A stretch of 64,000 bases of DNA, taken from the NCBI RefSeq assembly GCF_000165425.1, contig NW_001799433.1, positions 115,177 through 179,176 on the forward strand, read 5' to 3'. Shown piece after piece: positions 35,764 to 48,327 of this stretch. The number at the start of each line of letters is the position of its first letter. Position 1 is the stretch's first letter. A program made the position numbers and the translations under genes. Origin of the DNA: Paramecium tetraurelia. Taxonomy: Eukaryota; Ciliophora; Oligohymenophorea; Peniculida; Parameciidae. Below the pieces are notes generated by a model, which saw only the letters and a program-made list of their open reading frames with translations, did no database searches and had not been told where the DNA came from.

Positions 35764-36732
35764 TCATTGAAGAATATTTTCTTATAATTGATGCACATGA
35801 ACTTATTCTTAATATTGATCAAAACATAACTAACAGGCATGGAAATCTTCGCAAAATTAACATGTATATAACATTGTGGACTCCTCTTCTATTTTATCAG
35901 AACAATAATCACAATAGATGTTTGCAATATCAAACTTCTCCCTATCATTGTAATTAATATTGCCAAAGTCATCACAGTCCTCATAATCATCATCAACTGC
36001 CAATTAGATTTCTGTAAATTCCTTTCTATTTATACTTTATTTCATATCCATATTCATAAAGAACGATAAATCTTATGCATGAATGTTATTAAAATCCAAT
36101 CCTAGTCTCTATTTTTTACCATCTTCATTCCATTAATATTACTATTGTACTTTGTCTAAATTTTAATTGCTTATATTCTTTGAAGAACCCTGTACTTCAA
36201 TTATTGATTATAAATTTGTCTATTGAGAATGCCGTTCTTTTTGAATATCTACACTTTTTGCTTATTCATTAAGCTATAGACCAAAAGTAAATTAGCTTAT
36301 TCCAGACTATTTACTAATAGATTATCTTTGGCTAGGACTAAACATTTTAGAGTATATTTGTGATTGTGATTATAACTATGTTATTTAAAGATTCTAAATT
36401 ATTTAAGGTATCTCATGAACAAATAGTCTGAATGATTATTTATTAGTAGCTGAGTTTTCAGTCCATAATTAATAGAAATAAGCTAAATCCTACTTCTTAG
36501 TTATTGTGATTAAATCACCTTCTTAATCTTTCCATTTTATTACAAAAGCTCTATTAGTCAGCGTTTTAACAAATTCATTCATTTCTGTTAAATCTATGTC
36601 TCCACGATATATATAAGTGTATTCTCCTAAGAATATTTTTACTTTCATAAACACTATTAGTAATTTATTTGTATGCTTTATCTTATTATCAAAATAATAA
36701 TTGATTTGAATATCTAATATAGGCAATTCCAA
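35764..36732 (-). CDS. PB1-ZZ domain protein resembling p62/NBR1, 322 aa
   Basis: Residues about 30-90 form a PB1-like fold with the acidic OPCA-type motif KDQEGDLITITKKQDL and a basic residue in the opposite face. Residues about 265-310 form a ZZ zinc finger: CDYC, then CQFC, CQLC and a final HVH, the C2-C2-C2-H2 pattern. The linker is Gln/Ser-rich. PB1 plus ZZ is the arrangement of the autophagy receptors p62 and NBR1; here no UBA or FW domain is visible. Intronless. Role in selective autophagy is inferred. Confidence 0.72.
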
Positions 36733-36899
36733 TTTAAATATAATATTTAGTTAGCTTTGATCTATTAAAGTGATAATAAATCATTCTGCCTTAATATATT
36801 ATCGGATAAGATAAGTTTATTGGATTTAGATAGATGAGACATACTTAAACAATAAGTGAGTTTATTTATTAGATAATATTTTAATACTTTATCAAATTG

Positions 36900-37118
36900 T
36901 CATTTCGGAGGATGCTATTATGCCTATTTTTACATTTCATGTGTTGCTGAATCAAATTAAGTTCTCTAAAAATAATTTATTTAAAAGAATACTTCTTGGG
37001 TTTTCTTCACCAAAGCTCCCTTCTTTTTAGGCCCATCTTTATATTTCTCTGCCATTAATCTAGCTTGTTTTTCCATCTCATCTTCATTGTTCTATATTAT
37101 TACTCTAAATTATACCAT
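36900..37118 (-). CDS. Small protein, 55 aa, with an FDSAT-type motif
   Basis: Two introns (37092-37115, 24 nt right after the start ATG, and 36966-36992, 27 nt) leave a 55-residue product: an acidic start (MNNEDEMEKQARLMAEKY), a Lys-rich centre (DGPKKKGALVKK) and QFDSATHEMQKQ near the end. The FDS tract resembles the FDSGDY core of endosulfine/ARPP-19 PP2A inhibitors, but weakly. No other evidence. The two perfect small introns make a real gene likely. Confidence 0.6.
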
Positions 37119-37217
37119 TATTTTGTTTCTAAAAAATTAATAAAAAATTAATTAATACAAATATCAAGATCAATAGACTCTCTAGAATCTATAATTTATC
37201 AATAATCAAATATATCT

Positions 37218-37472
37218 TCAATTTAAATACTATAAAAATTAAGATTTAAAAATAGAAGGAATTAGCTAATTAAGTATTCTAAATATTTGGATTTTATTTT
37301 ATTAATTCTAATAGGATATATACTATTATGTTAAATATAGATTTTTCTAATCTTATAGGAAAATGCGTATTTGAATCGTCATTTATTATGTCATCCTATA
37401 ATATTTTGGGTATATTTTTTATGCAATTCTACCCATTGTAAATTTCTCTATTTATAAGTAACTATGGAGCAT
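37218..37472 (-). CDS. Possible small ORF, 84 aa
   Basis: Open ciliate-code frame on the minus strand, Gln/Ile/Tyr-rich, no introns, no domain. It could be noise in AT-rich DNA. The rest of 37119-37546 is AT-rich with no feature. Confidence 0.3.
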
Positions 37473-37546
37473 TATTATATTCATTATATTTATAATAAAG
37501 AAAGAGCATGTATTTAATATAATTAAATATATAAATTTAAAAATTT

Positions 37547-39267
37547 TCAATTATTGTTGATAGCTGCATCAATAAAGTAATTCCATTCTATTGCATTATA
37601 TCTTTATAATTCAATAGACATTTATCGAATTTTTTGCATAATATTATCTAATTTGAAATTTTTTAGAGCAATTTATTCCTTCTCACTCAAAGGTATTCCC
37701 AATAATTATTTTTCCAAAATATTATAGTATTCATATTATTTCGTGTGTAAATTTCTCCACTCTATAAATTCATTTTTTAATTAAGCATATTATTGATATA
37801 ACATGGAAGTTTCCTCTTTTAGTTTTGGTAAGAAATAAGTACAAATATTTCTATCTTCATTCTCTAAGTATTTCAAAGCAATCAAACAAGGAATCGTTAC
37901 AAATATATCAGAATCTCTACACTCTAATTGTTCTTCAAATTATTTATATTTTTCAGCAGTAGTTTCAATTATGTGTGAAAAGTACATTAATTATTAGCAT
38001 TTTGTCGGGTCTAATAAATAGTATAATCCTTTTTCCCATTAGGATTCATATTCAACTAATAAATCTACAAGTTCTTAGTTATTCTTCAATTAAGGATCTA
38101 CCATTTCGATATTTCCTTCATATTTTCTCATTTATTCTCGAAATTTTTAAAAGCTAACATGAAATTTAAATTTACTTTGATTTAATACTATCAGCCAGAT
38201 TACGAACAGCACTAGATTGTTCTTTTGTCACTCTTCTTGTGATTCCTTCTGCTTCCAAAAGTATGTTTATTCCTAAGTCATCCCTTCCTTTACCTTCCAC
38301 ATTTGCGACAGAATTGATTTATGCTATAACCTTACAGAACTTATTGTTTTATATTAAATAAATACTTATTCTTTTTTTTGAATATAGTTTTCACTTGTTA
38401 CAAGTATTTTACCTCTTAATTTTTCTCTAATTTCTATGGATGTCATCTCTTTATCAATTTCAATTGCTAAAAGAATAAACCTTCTAGCTTTTGCTTCAAT
38501 TTCCATCAATTCTTTAACATAAAGCTACAAACTTATGTTTATACTAATACTCTTTCAAAATCAACCCAAATCTAATCAAAATCTTCTAATATCCTCACAA
38601 TATCTTGTTTTAATAGTTTGGATGAGAAGTCAGGACTTTCTTTGAGTGTTCTAGAAAATGAAACTCTAATAACGTGTTAAACTTTATAAAATAGTTCTAT
38701 TAATTTAGATCCTTTAGATAGTACATCAGGTGAAAAAACAAATTTCTCAGAATTGACCCATAAGTAAGGAAAGCCTATTAATCAATTTTTAAATAAACCT
38801 TCCTGTGCACTATCTAATATTTCAGTAAGATAACATAATCTATCCTCTTTATATAAAATCTTATAAGCCTTTGAAAATGTATTTCTGTATTCTCTAGATA
38901 AAGTTTTCACTTGATAAATCTAGAAAAATGTTTAAGTAAATAAATACTATACACATTTTCTCCAATGTTTTTAAGTATTTTTTACAACTTCGCTAACCTT
39001 CAGGATTATCAAGATCATATTTATGTAAATCTCTTTAAATTAAATAATTTTAGTATCGTTAAGCCTTTTCCAAAATATCATATTCTGGTTTTCTATAATA
39101 TTATTGGATCAAAAACCTTTTGAATTCTTCAAGTTCTGTAATTGGACTTGGAGGAGCAGTTTGTGGTCTATAATTCATTCCCTCAACTGAAGTATTATCA
39201 GAAACTAGGATAGGATTTTATTAAATTTACATTCATCATCAGTGTCTTTATCATAGTAAGGTTACAT
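37547..39267 (-). CDS. Large helical hypothetical protein, 522 aa
   Basis: Seven exons with six introns of 22-28 nt, one of them at 39205-39230; the last exon is long and open. It starts MQPYYDKDTDDEF and a Pro-rich stretch (NYRPQTAPPSPITEL), followed by about 450 mostly helical residues (LEEFKRFLIQQYY, VSFSRTLKESPDF, KEEFIEWRNLHTK-like heptads). A frame upstream of the start encodes a hydrophobic run but has an in-frame TGA, so it was left out. No domain is recognised; the clean exon set says it is expressed. Confidence 0.65.
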
Positions 39268-39855
39268 CAATTATTTTATAAAAATATTTATAACCAAAAC
39301 AAAAATTAAAGAAATGATCAACAGGATCAAAGTAATTAATGAAATAAGTAAATCATAGGAATCATCAAATCAAACATATAATACTTTCTTTTTATTGATG
39401 ACAGCCTTCTTTAAAAATAATATTTTAATTTATTCATTATAATCCTACAGAAAAAACCTCAAATCATATAATATATAATTTAGCTTTTCATTTGATACTT
39501 GTTTAATTATAAACACTATAGTTCAGATTAAAAGAATTCTTAGAATCTAATTCAATTTTGATTTTATGATGATTTATTTTTGAATCATAAGATTATCAAT
39601 AGAATTCTTTTTCTAAGTAGGAAGGTAAACAATATTTTCAAATGTTGGAATGAAGGAAAGGTAGAACTAGTCATCATGATAACTTAGTAAATATTTGTTA
39701 TTTATGGGTTGTTGTCAAAAATTATTTTATTTTCTTACTTACTTTTGTAATTTAAATTTGATATTATTTTATGATTTATTATGAATATGGTATAAACATA
39801 TCTTATAATTAATTAAACTCTAATTGAAATATCTTATAATAATAAATTGATAACT
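39268..39855. other. Intergenic, divergent promoter region
   Basis: About 590 bp between a minus- and a plus-strand gene. Long AT-rich tracts; short open frames on both strands but none with introns or motifs. Contains a hydrophobic minus-strand run near 39280-39400 that may be a lost 5' exon of the left gene. Confidence 0.4.
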
Positions 39856-40528
39856 ATGAATTATATTGCTCATAAACTATTTACAACAATAATGACTCGC
39901 TATGATTTTGATTTATTCTCATTGAAGATTTGCAATGATTATTTTGTTCTTGAGATTCCAAAATTTTATAATAATTTTTATTTTATATTATATTAAATGA
40001 AAATTATTTAAAAAATCCACAAGGTTGGTTAGAAAGGTTGTCTTCTTCACAATAAATTGTAATGCTGTTATAGAAAGAATATATATAATTATTATGGAGG
40101 TTTAAAATAAAATTCTTATTCTGAATAAATCATAAGAAATGGAAATTTTGAGGAGATAAGTTTATTCTTTGAACAAAATCTTAGAGAGTTACCTTTATAG
40201 AAATGTTGTCCTACTATTTGTAATCAGTAAGACAAAGTAATTCTTATAACAATGGTATGATTTGATAAGGTCATATTTTAAGTATTTTACTCAAATCAAA
40301 AAAATGATTCAATTTTATTTATACGAGTTGCTGAAGTATACTCAGAAATATCAACATAAAGTTCAATAGAGAAGAATCATATTATTTTTATTGCAAAGAG
40401 TCAAGTAGGTATTAGAATAATTGAATGGATTTAAGTGTAAAGTATTTTTCTTATAATTACATCATTTAGATTGTTAGCATCCTTCCAGAGAAGTTTGGAG
40501 TGATATAATTATAGGAAATAAGGAATGA
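39856..40528 (+). CDS. Hypothetical protein, 214 aa
   Basis: Two exons with a 28-nt intron at 40255-40282 (phase 0). The N-terminal half is aromatic and Cys-containing (KCCPTICNQQ), the C-terminal half is helical and Gln/Lys-rich, ending with HHLDCQHPSREVW. No domain is recognised. It converges with the acyl-CoA dehydrogenase gene 122 bp away. Confidence 0.6.
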
Positions 40529-40650
40529 ATTGGTAATAAAATGGAAACACAGCTATCACAAAATGTAAGGAATTATCTAAATCAATATAAAAATAAAAAG
40601 AATGTTTTTGATTTGTTATATTTTATATCTTATTCATTTTCTAAGAAATA

Positions 40651-43080
40651 TCATAGTTTAGGTAAGGTTGGTAATCCATATCCATCAGCCTACAATAATT
40701 CGTTCTTTGATTATAAAGAATAAGACAATCTGGCCACTTATCTGTAATGAACTTCATCAGGTCCATCTGCTATTCTTAGAGTTCTGGCTTGAATGAATGC
40801 CATTGATAAAACTTGATCTTGACTAACACCCTCAGCTCCGAATATTTAGATGACTTCATCGATAATATTTTAGGTGACTTTAGGAACGAAAGCCTTGCAT
40901 TCACTCAGAATTTTGAAGATATATCGACTTCTGTTGCCTAAGATATCAATTTGCATGGCTGCATTCAATACAACTAGTCTACATGCTGATAATTATGTTG
41001 CTAATTCTCCTAACTTTTATTAGAATGAACCAATATCCTTCATTTTCGATTTGAAAATCATTCTCCTCTCTCCTCTCTGCATCATTAGATCTAATACTCT
41101 TTCAGTAATTCCTATCAATCTCATACAATGATGTAATCTTCCACCACCTAATCTTCCCTATGCCATTTCAAATCCTTTGCCTTCTTGCCAAATAAGGTTT
41201 GATTTAGGCACTTCAACATTGTCAAACACCATTTCCATATGACCATGAGGAGCCTCATCTGAAAAGAAGACATGCATAGGTCTAGTAATTTTAACATTTG
41301 GATTGGGTAAATCTACCAATATCATGGATTATTATTAATGGGGTTTTGAAGTATCTTGTGATGTTTTGCCCATCACAATAGCAAATTTGCATCTTTCATC
41401 TCCAGCCCCAGAGATGTACCATTTCTTACCATTAATTTTATACCCATTTTCAGTTTTCGTAATTGATGTTTGTATATTAGTAGCATCAGATGATGCAACC
41501 TATGGTTCAGTCATAGCAAAACATGATCTAATTTCTCCTTATAATAATGGTAGTAAATATTTCATTTTTTATTCTTTATTTGCATAGAGAACTAGCAATT
41601 CCATATTTCCAGTATCTGGTGCTGAACAATTAAAAACTTCAGGAGCGAAAATACTTGTTCCCATTAATTCACATATAAAACTATATTCTAAATTAGTCAA
41701 GCCTTTTCCTACAACTGGATAAGTACAAAACAAGTTCCAAAGACCCTGTTCTCTGGCTTTGAGTTTTATTTCATGAAGTTTTTGTAATGGTTTCCATCTG
41801 GTTTCAGGTGGTCTAGATTCTGCTTCATGAATCAGTTGTTTTTCATAAGGAAAGAATTCTGTTTTCAAAAAGTCTCGAACTCTGTAATAGAGATGTTTAG
41901 CTCTGTCAGAAACTGGCCAGCTTCCCCATCTTGGAATATCATTTTTAAGTAACTCTTTCAAACGGAAGGGATCATTATCAGTCAATTTATTTATCAATTC
42001 CCATGCATCGCTAGACAAATGTTTACCTAATTTTAGTAGTTCTAATCCTTATTCCTTTTAAGAAGCATTTCCTTGTAAGGCTCTTTTGTAAACTCCTTAT
42101 GCTATAGATGATAATCTGAACATTGAAAATGCTGTATGATATCTAAGATCTATAGATTTATCAATATTCCTAGATTTAAAATAAACATTTATTAAATCTT
42201 AATATTCTGGTAATCCAATGTATTGATAGATTCCTTTGACTCCTCCTTAATGAGCTGTGCTTTAGAATTGGCTAGTGAAATAAAATTGAGTCATATAGGC
42301 AATATCAGCATATGATTAACCAATTGTGGCTAATTCCCAATCAATTACAGCTAAGATTTTGGGTTAAGTTGGATGGAATATCATATTATTCAGGGCATAA
42401 TCTCCGTGACATAAACATACAATGTCATGCTCATCCTTTTAAGGTATGTTCAGTGGTAGCCAATAGAGAAGATTTTCCATACTTTGAATATTCTGAGTTT
42501 CTGCCAATTTATATTGTCTACTCCATGTAGCTATCTAACGTTAGTAATAATTCTCAGACTTTCCTAGATGATTTAACTTTAATTTATGTATATCTATGGA
42601 GTGTAATTAAGCCAGGACTCTAGCTTATTCTTTTAGGATTTCTTATTTTTCTTGATTACTTAATTCTTATAATTTGATATCCTTGAATATTCTGCCTTCT
42701 ATAAACTCCATAACATAGAATGGAGTTCCAATTATACTTGAATCATTGCAAAATACAAGTGGTTTGGCAACAGGAAATGACACTTAAGATAACTTTAAAG
42801 TGATTTCAAATTCTCTTTCTATTTGGTGAGCCTAAGCAATTAATTAATAATTTACTCCAGGAAGTAATTATCCATCAGGTTTCTTTCTTAGAACTAACTT
42901 TTTGTCTGAGTTTCTTGATTTTATATTAGATCATAAATACTTAAAAGAGAGCTAATAAGTAGGATTACTTTATCCAAAATTAAATTAGGAAGCTTCTTTG
43001 ATCTCAATAGAATTATCATTGAAGTATTCCACGATAGATTTTTCATTTTTGAAATACTAAGATAACTTTCTCAAATCCAT
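40651..43080 (-). CDS. ACAD10/11-type fusion: aminoglycoside-phosphotransferase-like kinase plus acyl-CoA dehydrogenase, 800 aa
   Basis: Residues 1-350 are an APH-like kinase domain with the [13 protein letters not shown] (HGDxxxxN) catalytic loop and [10 protein letters not shown] metal loop. Residues 390-800 are an acyl-CoA dehydrogenase with [48 protein letters not shown] and the terminal [14 protein letters not shown]. Animal ACAD10/11 oxidise 4-hydroxy and branched-chain acyl-CoAs after phosphorylation. One 27-nt intron at 42914-42940. The gene continues 24 residues past the usual end. No clear targeting peptide is seen. Confidence 0.93.
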
Positions 43081-43515
43081 AGATATTATAAATTATATAT
43101 TATATATATGATATATTTTTCATTTTCTATGTTTTACCAATTAGATTATTACTCTTCACTTTTACAAAGAATCTCAAAAAACTCATAATTATTGTCTTTA
43201 AATAAATATTTAATGGATAAAATTGTTGAACATTTAAGGACATTATATCTAATTAGGATCTCTATAATTATTTAACTGATAATATCTTTAAATCTAAGTA
43301 TCATATACACCTTTTATCTTCTGGAATCATTTACAGTTTTTATTCTTCAAGGGGGAACTGATTATAAAAGATTATCCTATCTGTTATATATCTTATCGAC
43401 ATAAAATGGAATGTTTATTGGTTTGAGTTAATGGATGTTTGATGAAGATATATATATAAATTGTTTTTTTATTGAATATTGAGATTAAATTTGAAGGAGG
43501 GGATTTATCAATATA
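43081..43515. other. Intergenic before the tRNA gene
   Basis: About 435 bp of AT-rich DNA. No frame with supported introns. Contains an ATATAT run just after the dehydrogenase start and no other feature until the tRNA. Confidence 0.5.
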
Positions 43516-43587
43516 AACTGTGTGGCGAAGTGGAATCGCATTGGGCTCATAACCCAAAGGTCAATGGATCGAAACCATTCTCAGTTT
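43516..43587 (+). tRNA. tRNA-Met (CAT), initiator-like
   Basis: Folds as a full cloverleaf: acceptor AACTGTG/CTCAGTT with one T-T mismatch at position 6:67, D stem GCGA/TCGC, anticodon stem TTGGG/CCCAA with loop CTCATAA and anticodon CAT at 43548-43550, variable AGGTC, T stem AATGG/CCATT with loop ATCGAAA. The A1:U72 pair, the three G:C pairs next to the anticodon loop, and A54/A60 (ATCGAAA in place of TTCGAAT) are hallmarks of eukaryotic initiator tRNA. The discriminator is T instead of A. A T-rich tract follows as Pol III terminator. No intron. Confidence 0.9.
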
Positions 43588-43816
43588 TATTTTTATTCAT
43601 TTTTGAAATATTCAATTATATTAATCTATCTAATCATTAATCTAATATTTAAAACAAATACATATTAACAGATCATTATTATCTAACTAACTATATATCT
43701 ATTTTTAAATACATCCATTCATTTCTATTTCTTAAAAATACTACTCTAATCACCCTCTTTCCTCTATTATCTATAATTCAATATCTTTATCATTTAAAAA
43801 GCCCTTGACCATCATG

Positions 43817-44416
43817 TCAAAAAAAAATTCTATATTTAAAATGAAGATTTAGAAATTTCACTTTTTTTCCTTTAATTTTAAAATATAAAAGTAATAATTC
43901 ATTGTTCTTTGTTCTACCATTTGATAGTGAAATCTCTTCCATAAGCGAATTGGATAATTCTTTTGGAGTTTCATACTTACCATCTTGGGTTTCAAAAACA
44001 TCAAGATTTTTAATACCTGAAAATTTCTTAACCTGAACCTAAGTTAAAGGCGATCGACTATCCAATTATGAGATGACAGCATAGAATTCAAAGTTAGATT
44101 ACACTTTTATGTTTTTGAAACTTCTATTCATATTTTTTAATGAAATTATTTAAATTTTGTTCTTAATTTAACCAAGCGTACACTATAAATGAACTATTAT
44201 TATTATAGCTTGGACTATGGTTTTTGAATATTTTATAACATAATTAGCCTAATTGAGCTCCTTTAAAGTTCTAGATAAGATTTATAAGTATAAAATAAAG
44301 ATGTTTAATATTAATGAAATATTAGTATTTGGTTGCTAGAAGATAGTAAAAATTTGAGGATTATACCACATGTATTCCAAAACAGTATTCCAATCAAAAG
44401 CAAAACTTTTATCCAT
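43817..44416 (-). CDS. Hypothetical protein, 199 aa
   Basis: One continuous frame from ATG 44416 to TGA 43819-43817 with no intron. The first 95 residues are hydrophobic and helical, the second half is charged and polar (KNLDVFETQDGKYETPKEL, EEISLSNGRTKNNELLLL). A shorter model starting at 44131 is possible. No domain is recognised. Confidence 0.5.
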
Positions 44417-44621
44417 TATTTTTTTTATTTTAAATATACTTTTACATAATTAGAAAATTGTATTTACTTCTGTTATTGACTACATTTTCTAACTTAAATG
44501 GAATTTTTCTATAATAGATCTTATTAAACAATGGATAAATATTATAATTTTAAAATTATTAGTCATTATGAAATGGATAATACAAAAGATTGAGTAATCA
44601 AAATAAATTTGGAAAATCATC

Positions 44622-46095
44622 TCATTATTTAGATAAATGCTCTTTAAAATGAACCTATATATTTCCAAACCCTAGAGGAATTTGTCTATCATCATTCATT
44701 TCATCATCCAAATCATCAAAATCGGAAAATTTGATTGGATTGACTTTCTCTTTGTTTTCGATTTCATCAAAATCTCGAAATTCTCTATTTTGAAATAATG
44801 GTCCTTGAAATTTTGACTCCAAAGGTTATTTTATTAATGAAGATTCTCTGGAATAAGATTATTTTGAATTTTATCGAGATCTCTAAAAATTTCTACTATT
44901 TCCTTTTGATACAATTGAAGGTGCATAATTGAGAACCACTGAAGATTATTAAGAACTTTAATCCATTTGATAAGATTTTCGTCTTTCACTTTTTTTCAAA
45001 TCTGGTAATTTGAGATAATCACTTTAAATGTTTGATACATCAATATCATTAAATGATTATTAAGCTTAATCTGAAGATTTTGTAGAACTAGTTTGATTGT
45101 CCATCCAATCAAATTTTCTATCAAAACTAATATTGTTTTGTTGAGCTGCTTTTTAAATTAAACCTAATAAATATTAATAGTCTGGTGTAGATGTGAATTT
45201 TAATTTGTAAACATAGTCTAAATATCTTTGAAATTCATTGGGTAATCCTTTACATAAATCTTTTAATTCTAGTTCCATTTTGAATTTGCCAACTAGTTTT
45301 GTTTTCTCCTTATCTGATTATGAGATAATGTTCTACCATGGTAAATTCCCTATATATGTATTTTTAGTCAATACCTCTTAATAAATAAATAAAAACATAT
45401 CCTAAACTTTCTAAGTCATCCCTTCTAGATAGTTCATAACCCTTATGAGCAGAAATACTTGCATATCTAGTTGTACCAATAAAAGACTTTTTTTCTTAGA
45501 ATGAACTGCATAAAAGATAATTTTACATATGTTGATTGTTATTACGAAATTTCTTAGATATACCAAAATCAACGAAATAAACTTACTGTTAATCATTTCC
45601 TCTTCCCATCAATATATTTTCTGGCTTTATATCCCTATGAATTACACCCCTTAAATATTCTGATTTGATACCTTTTATGAATCTCTTCAAGAATCGTTAG
45701 TAATTATTCAGCTAAGTTACACACTGTTTTTAGTGAGAGTTTCTTAAATTTCTTTTAATAATGTGCCAGGTCTCTTCCAAGTAATTGCATAGCCATGCAA
45801 TTTTGATTATACTCATTTCCATACCAATATAACTTCGGAACACCTTTCATTAATATTAAATTAATGTACCTGCTATTCCTCTTAGTTCTTCAATTATTTA
45901 AATTTCTCGTTCTAAACTCATTAAATCTTTATTTTCTTTCTCCACTTTCATAGCAATATATTCCCTTGTTACTTTATCGTGACAAATGTATACTACTCCA
46001 AAAGAACCTAAAAGGATTATTCAGTTCATACCTTAGCTTAATTTTTCTCTTTGGACAAATCTGCCATAATAAATCCTTCCTTTGTCCTGATGCAT
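44622..46095 (-). CDS. CK1-family protein kinase, 451 aa
   Basis: Casein kinase 1: Gly loop [51 protein letters not shown] and [12 protein letters not shown], with NLPW and [13 protein letters not shown] near the end of the kinase domain. Five introns of 21-26 nt (for example 46008-46031). The tail of about 150 residues is Ser/Gln/Asp-rich with a basic patch ([11 protein letters not shown]). Start set at ATG 46095, whose first exon continues into the kinase motif. Confidence 0.94.
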
Positions 46096-46442
46096 TGATT
46101 TTAATAAACAATTAATATATTAAATTTTTCTTGAAGTTAATATTTAGAAGATTTTAAGAGCATTTTTTTAATCAAGAATTTGAGAGATTGCCAAAAGGAA
46201 TATTAATATACTCTTTTTCATATAGGATTAAAAATGTCTTTTCAATATTTTACATTATTTTTAAATCGGTTCTCATTATTATTTCGTGGATCTACTCTCA
46301 AATAACTACATTTTTGGTTTATAATTTTCAGTTACAAAAGTTCATAAAGGATGTAATAAATTTTATTTTAATTAAAGAATTAAGCTTCAATTACATGTAA
46401 ATTTCAATAATTTATATATATAACATAGCTTAAAAAATAACG

Positions 46443-47961
46443 TCAAACAAGTTTATTAGTTAGAATAGGATCAATATTTTCTTTTTATTTGGCTCTTTTT
46501 AAGCCATCTAATTCGGTTTTGACAACCATTAACTATTCTTAACTAATGTGATATTGTTTATTAATGGATAAGAATTTACTTTTCCAAATCTCAATCTCTT
46601 CTAAGTATTTCTTATGATTTTCTTCGCAAGATCTTGAAGTTTGATTTTCTAATTCTGTTAGTTTCTATTTTAATATTTTATTTAGTCTCTCTACTTCCAT
46701 AACTAAGGTGGCATTCTTCTTTTCAAGATCTCTAATTATTAATTTTTATTCATTTTTAATTTATTTATTGCAATTACAATCTTTTTACATACTCAATTCT
46801 CTTATCATTAAGTCTTTTTGTCTAGAATTACTTAATATAAATAGTATACTCTATAATAATTTGCAATTTATGGATTTATGCCTTTTATTCATTTTAGACA
46901 GAGGATTTAATCATTTAAGAGAGTTACACATCTTATTTCTATAATTAATCCAGATAATAAGTTTCAATGGCTTATTTCTCTTTTATTGCCCCTTATTTTT
47001 CTTCTTTTAGATTTTAGCAAATAATATTAGTTTGATTCAATTATTACTATAGATTTGCAATCTATTGATTCAACTACTTAACAAATTGTAATTAACTTTC
47101 TAATTCAATTTTCAGACTTTTAATCTAAGTTTATTGTTCTTCAGTTGATGAGACTATTAAATTTTTATCTTATAATGATTTATTTTCTTAATCCAACTAT
47201 TAAATTTAGTTTTGATAAGAATCTAGTAATTATTGATTGTTTTCAATTTCTTATTCTTTTTCTTTTTTATAGAATATGAATTCCTTTTACACTAATTCAA
47301 ATTTATTTTCTAAAATTTAGATAAATTCATTTGCATTTTACTATTAATTATTTTATAAGATGTGTTCCCTCTATTTTATATTCTCCTCTTAGTATCTCTT
47401 TATCTCGTTTTACTAAAATCTTAAAGTTAAATTATTAATTTACTTAATTTCTTTTTCCAATTAATATTCTTTTTCATTTCTCATTTCCTTCTCAAGATTG
47501 TGCTTTTTTTAAATTTACTCTATGCTCTCCTATAAGACAATTATCTGTTATTTTTATGTATTATAATTATCTTATAAATAATTGAACTATTCCTCCAATC
47601 TCTATACTTATTGCTAATAAATGAGTGAATCCTTTTTCTCAATTTGAAGTTTGAATTCCAAATTCTCTATAACTTATTATTATTATTTATTTTTCAATTT
47701 CTATTCATTCAACTCTACACAAATTTGGCTCTACTAATCTAATCTATAAAATTCAATATATCTACCTTTTGCTTCCAATAATTCAGCTTCATATACTTTC
47801 AGCTTCTACCTCTATAAATCTCTATCTAATTCTCTGTTAATTTATCTCAGAGGGTCTTCCATTGTATTTGCAAATGAAATAGCTCTAGTCTATGGAGATG
47901 GTTTGTTGTGTGCGTAAGGTTTTTCTTAACTTTATCTAAGTGATCTTGAAGGTTTATACAT
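46443..47961 (-). CDS. Coiled-coil protein, 496 aa
   Basis: Two exons; a 28-nt intron at 46822-46849 near the 3' end. After a Pro-containing head of 30 residues (KPSRSLRQS, KPSPQTRAISF) almost the whole chain is a Gln/Lys/Glu/Asn coiled coil. No other domain. Likely a filament or basal-body component, which is inference. Length fits a single rod of about 65 nm. Confidence 0.75.
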
Positions 47962-48327
47962 AGTTTTTTATCAGTTAAATTAAATATTATAAAATTTATC
48001 CATCTTTTTTTTAAACAAAACAATCATTTCATCTTTAGAGACACACCTTACAAAATTAGTAATTTATTAATAAATTTTATACTAGGTAGATCATTGTATT
48101 ATATTTCAAATATTGTGTAATAATCACAATTTAAAGAATTATTTAAGGCAAATAATACCTAAGGACTTTTTAAATACTGTAAAATAAAATAAACATTTGA
48201 TTTAGTTCACATGGAATACAAAAAGAATTAATCTCAGAATAAAAAGTTGACAATAAATGGCTTTAGGAATGCCATTTCTAATAAAAGTATTTGAAATATA
48301 ATATTTAAAATATATTATAGTTCCATT
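47962..48327. other. Intergenic between two minus-strand genes
   Basis: About 365 bp of AT-rich DNA with no supported frame, RNA gene or repeat; it must carry the promoter of the coiled-coil gene. Confidence 0.45.

Noticed and set aside
39280-39400. N-terminal transmembrane exon for the 522-aa protein
   Set aside because: The hydrophobic run is in frame, but no ATG precedes it after an in-frame TGA and no intron acceptor links it, so it was left out of the model.
40541-40750. 69-codon plus-strand frame starting METQLSQ
   Set aside because: It lies antisense over the C-terminus of the acyl-CoA dehydrogenase gene, which is firmly coding there, and has no introns or domain.
46188-46500. Long hydrophobic plus-strand frame
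   Set aside because: It runs antisense into the 3' end of the coiled-coil gene; the complement of Lys/Asn-rich coding gives such hydrophobic runs.
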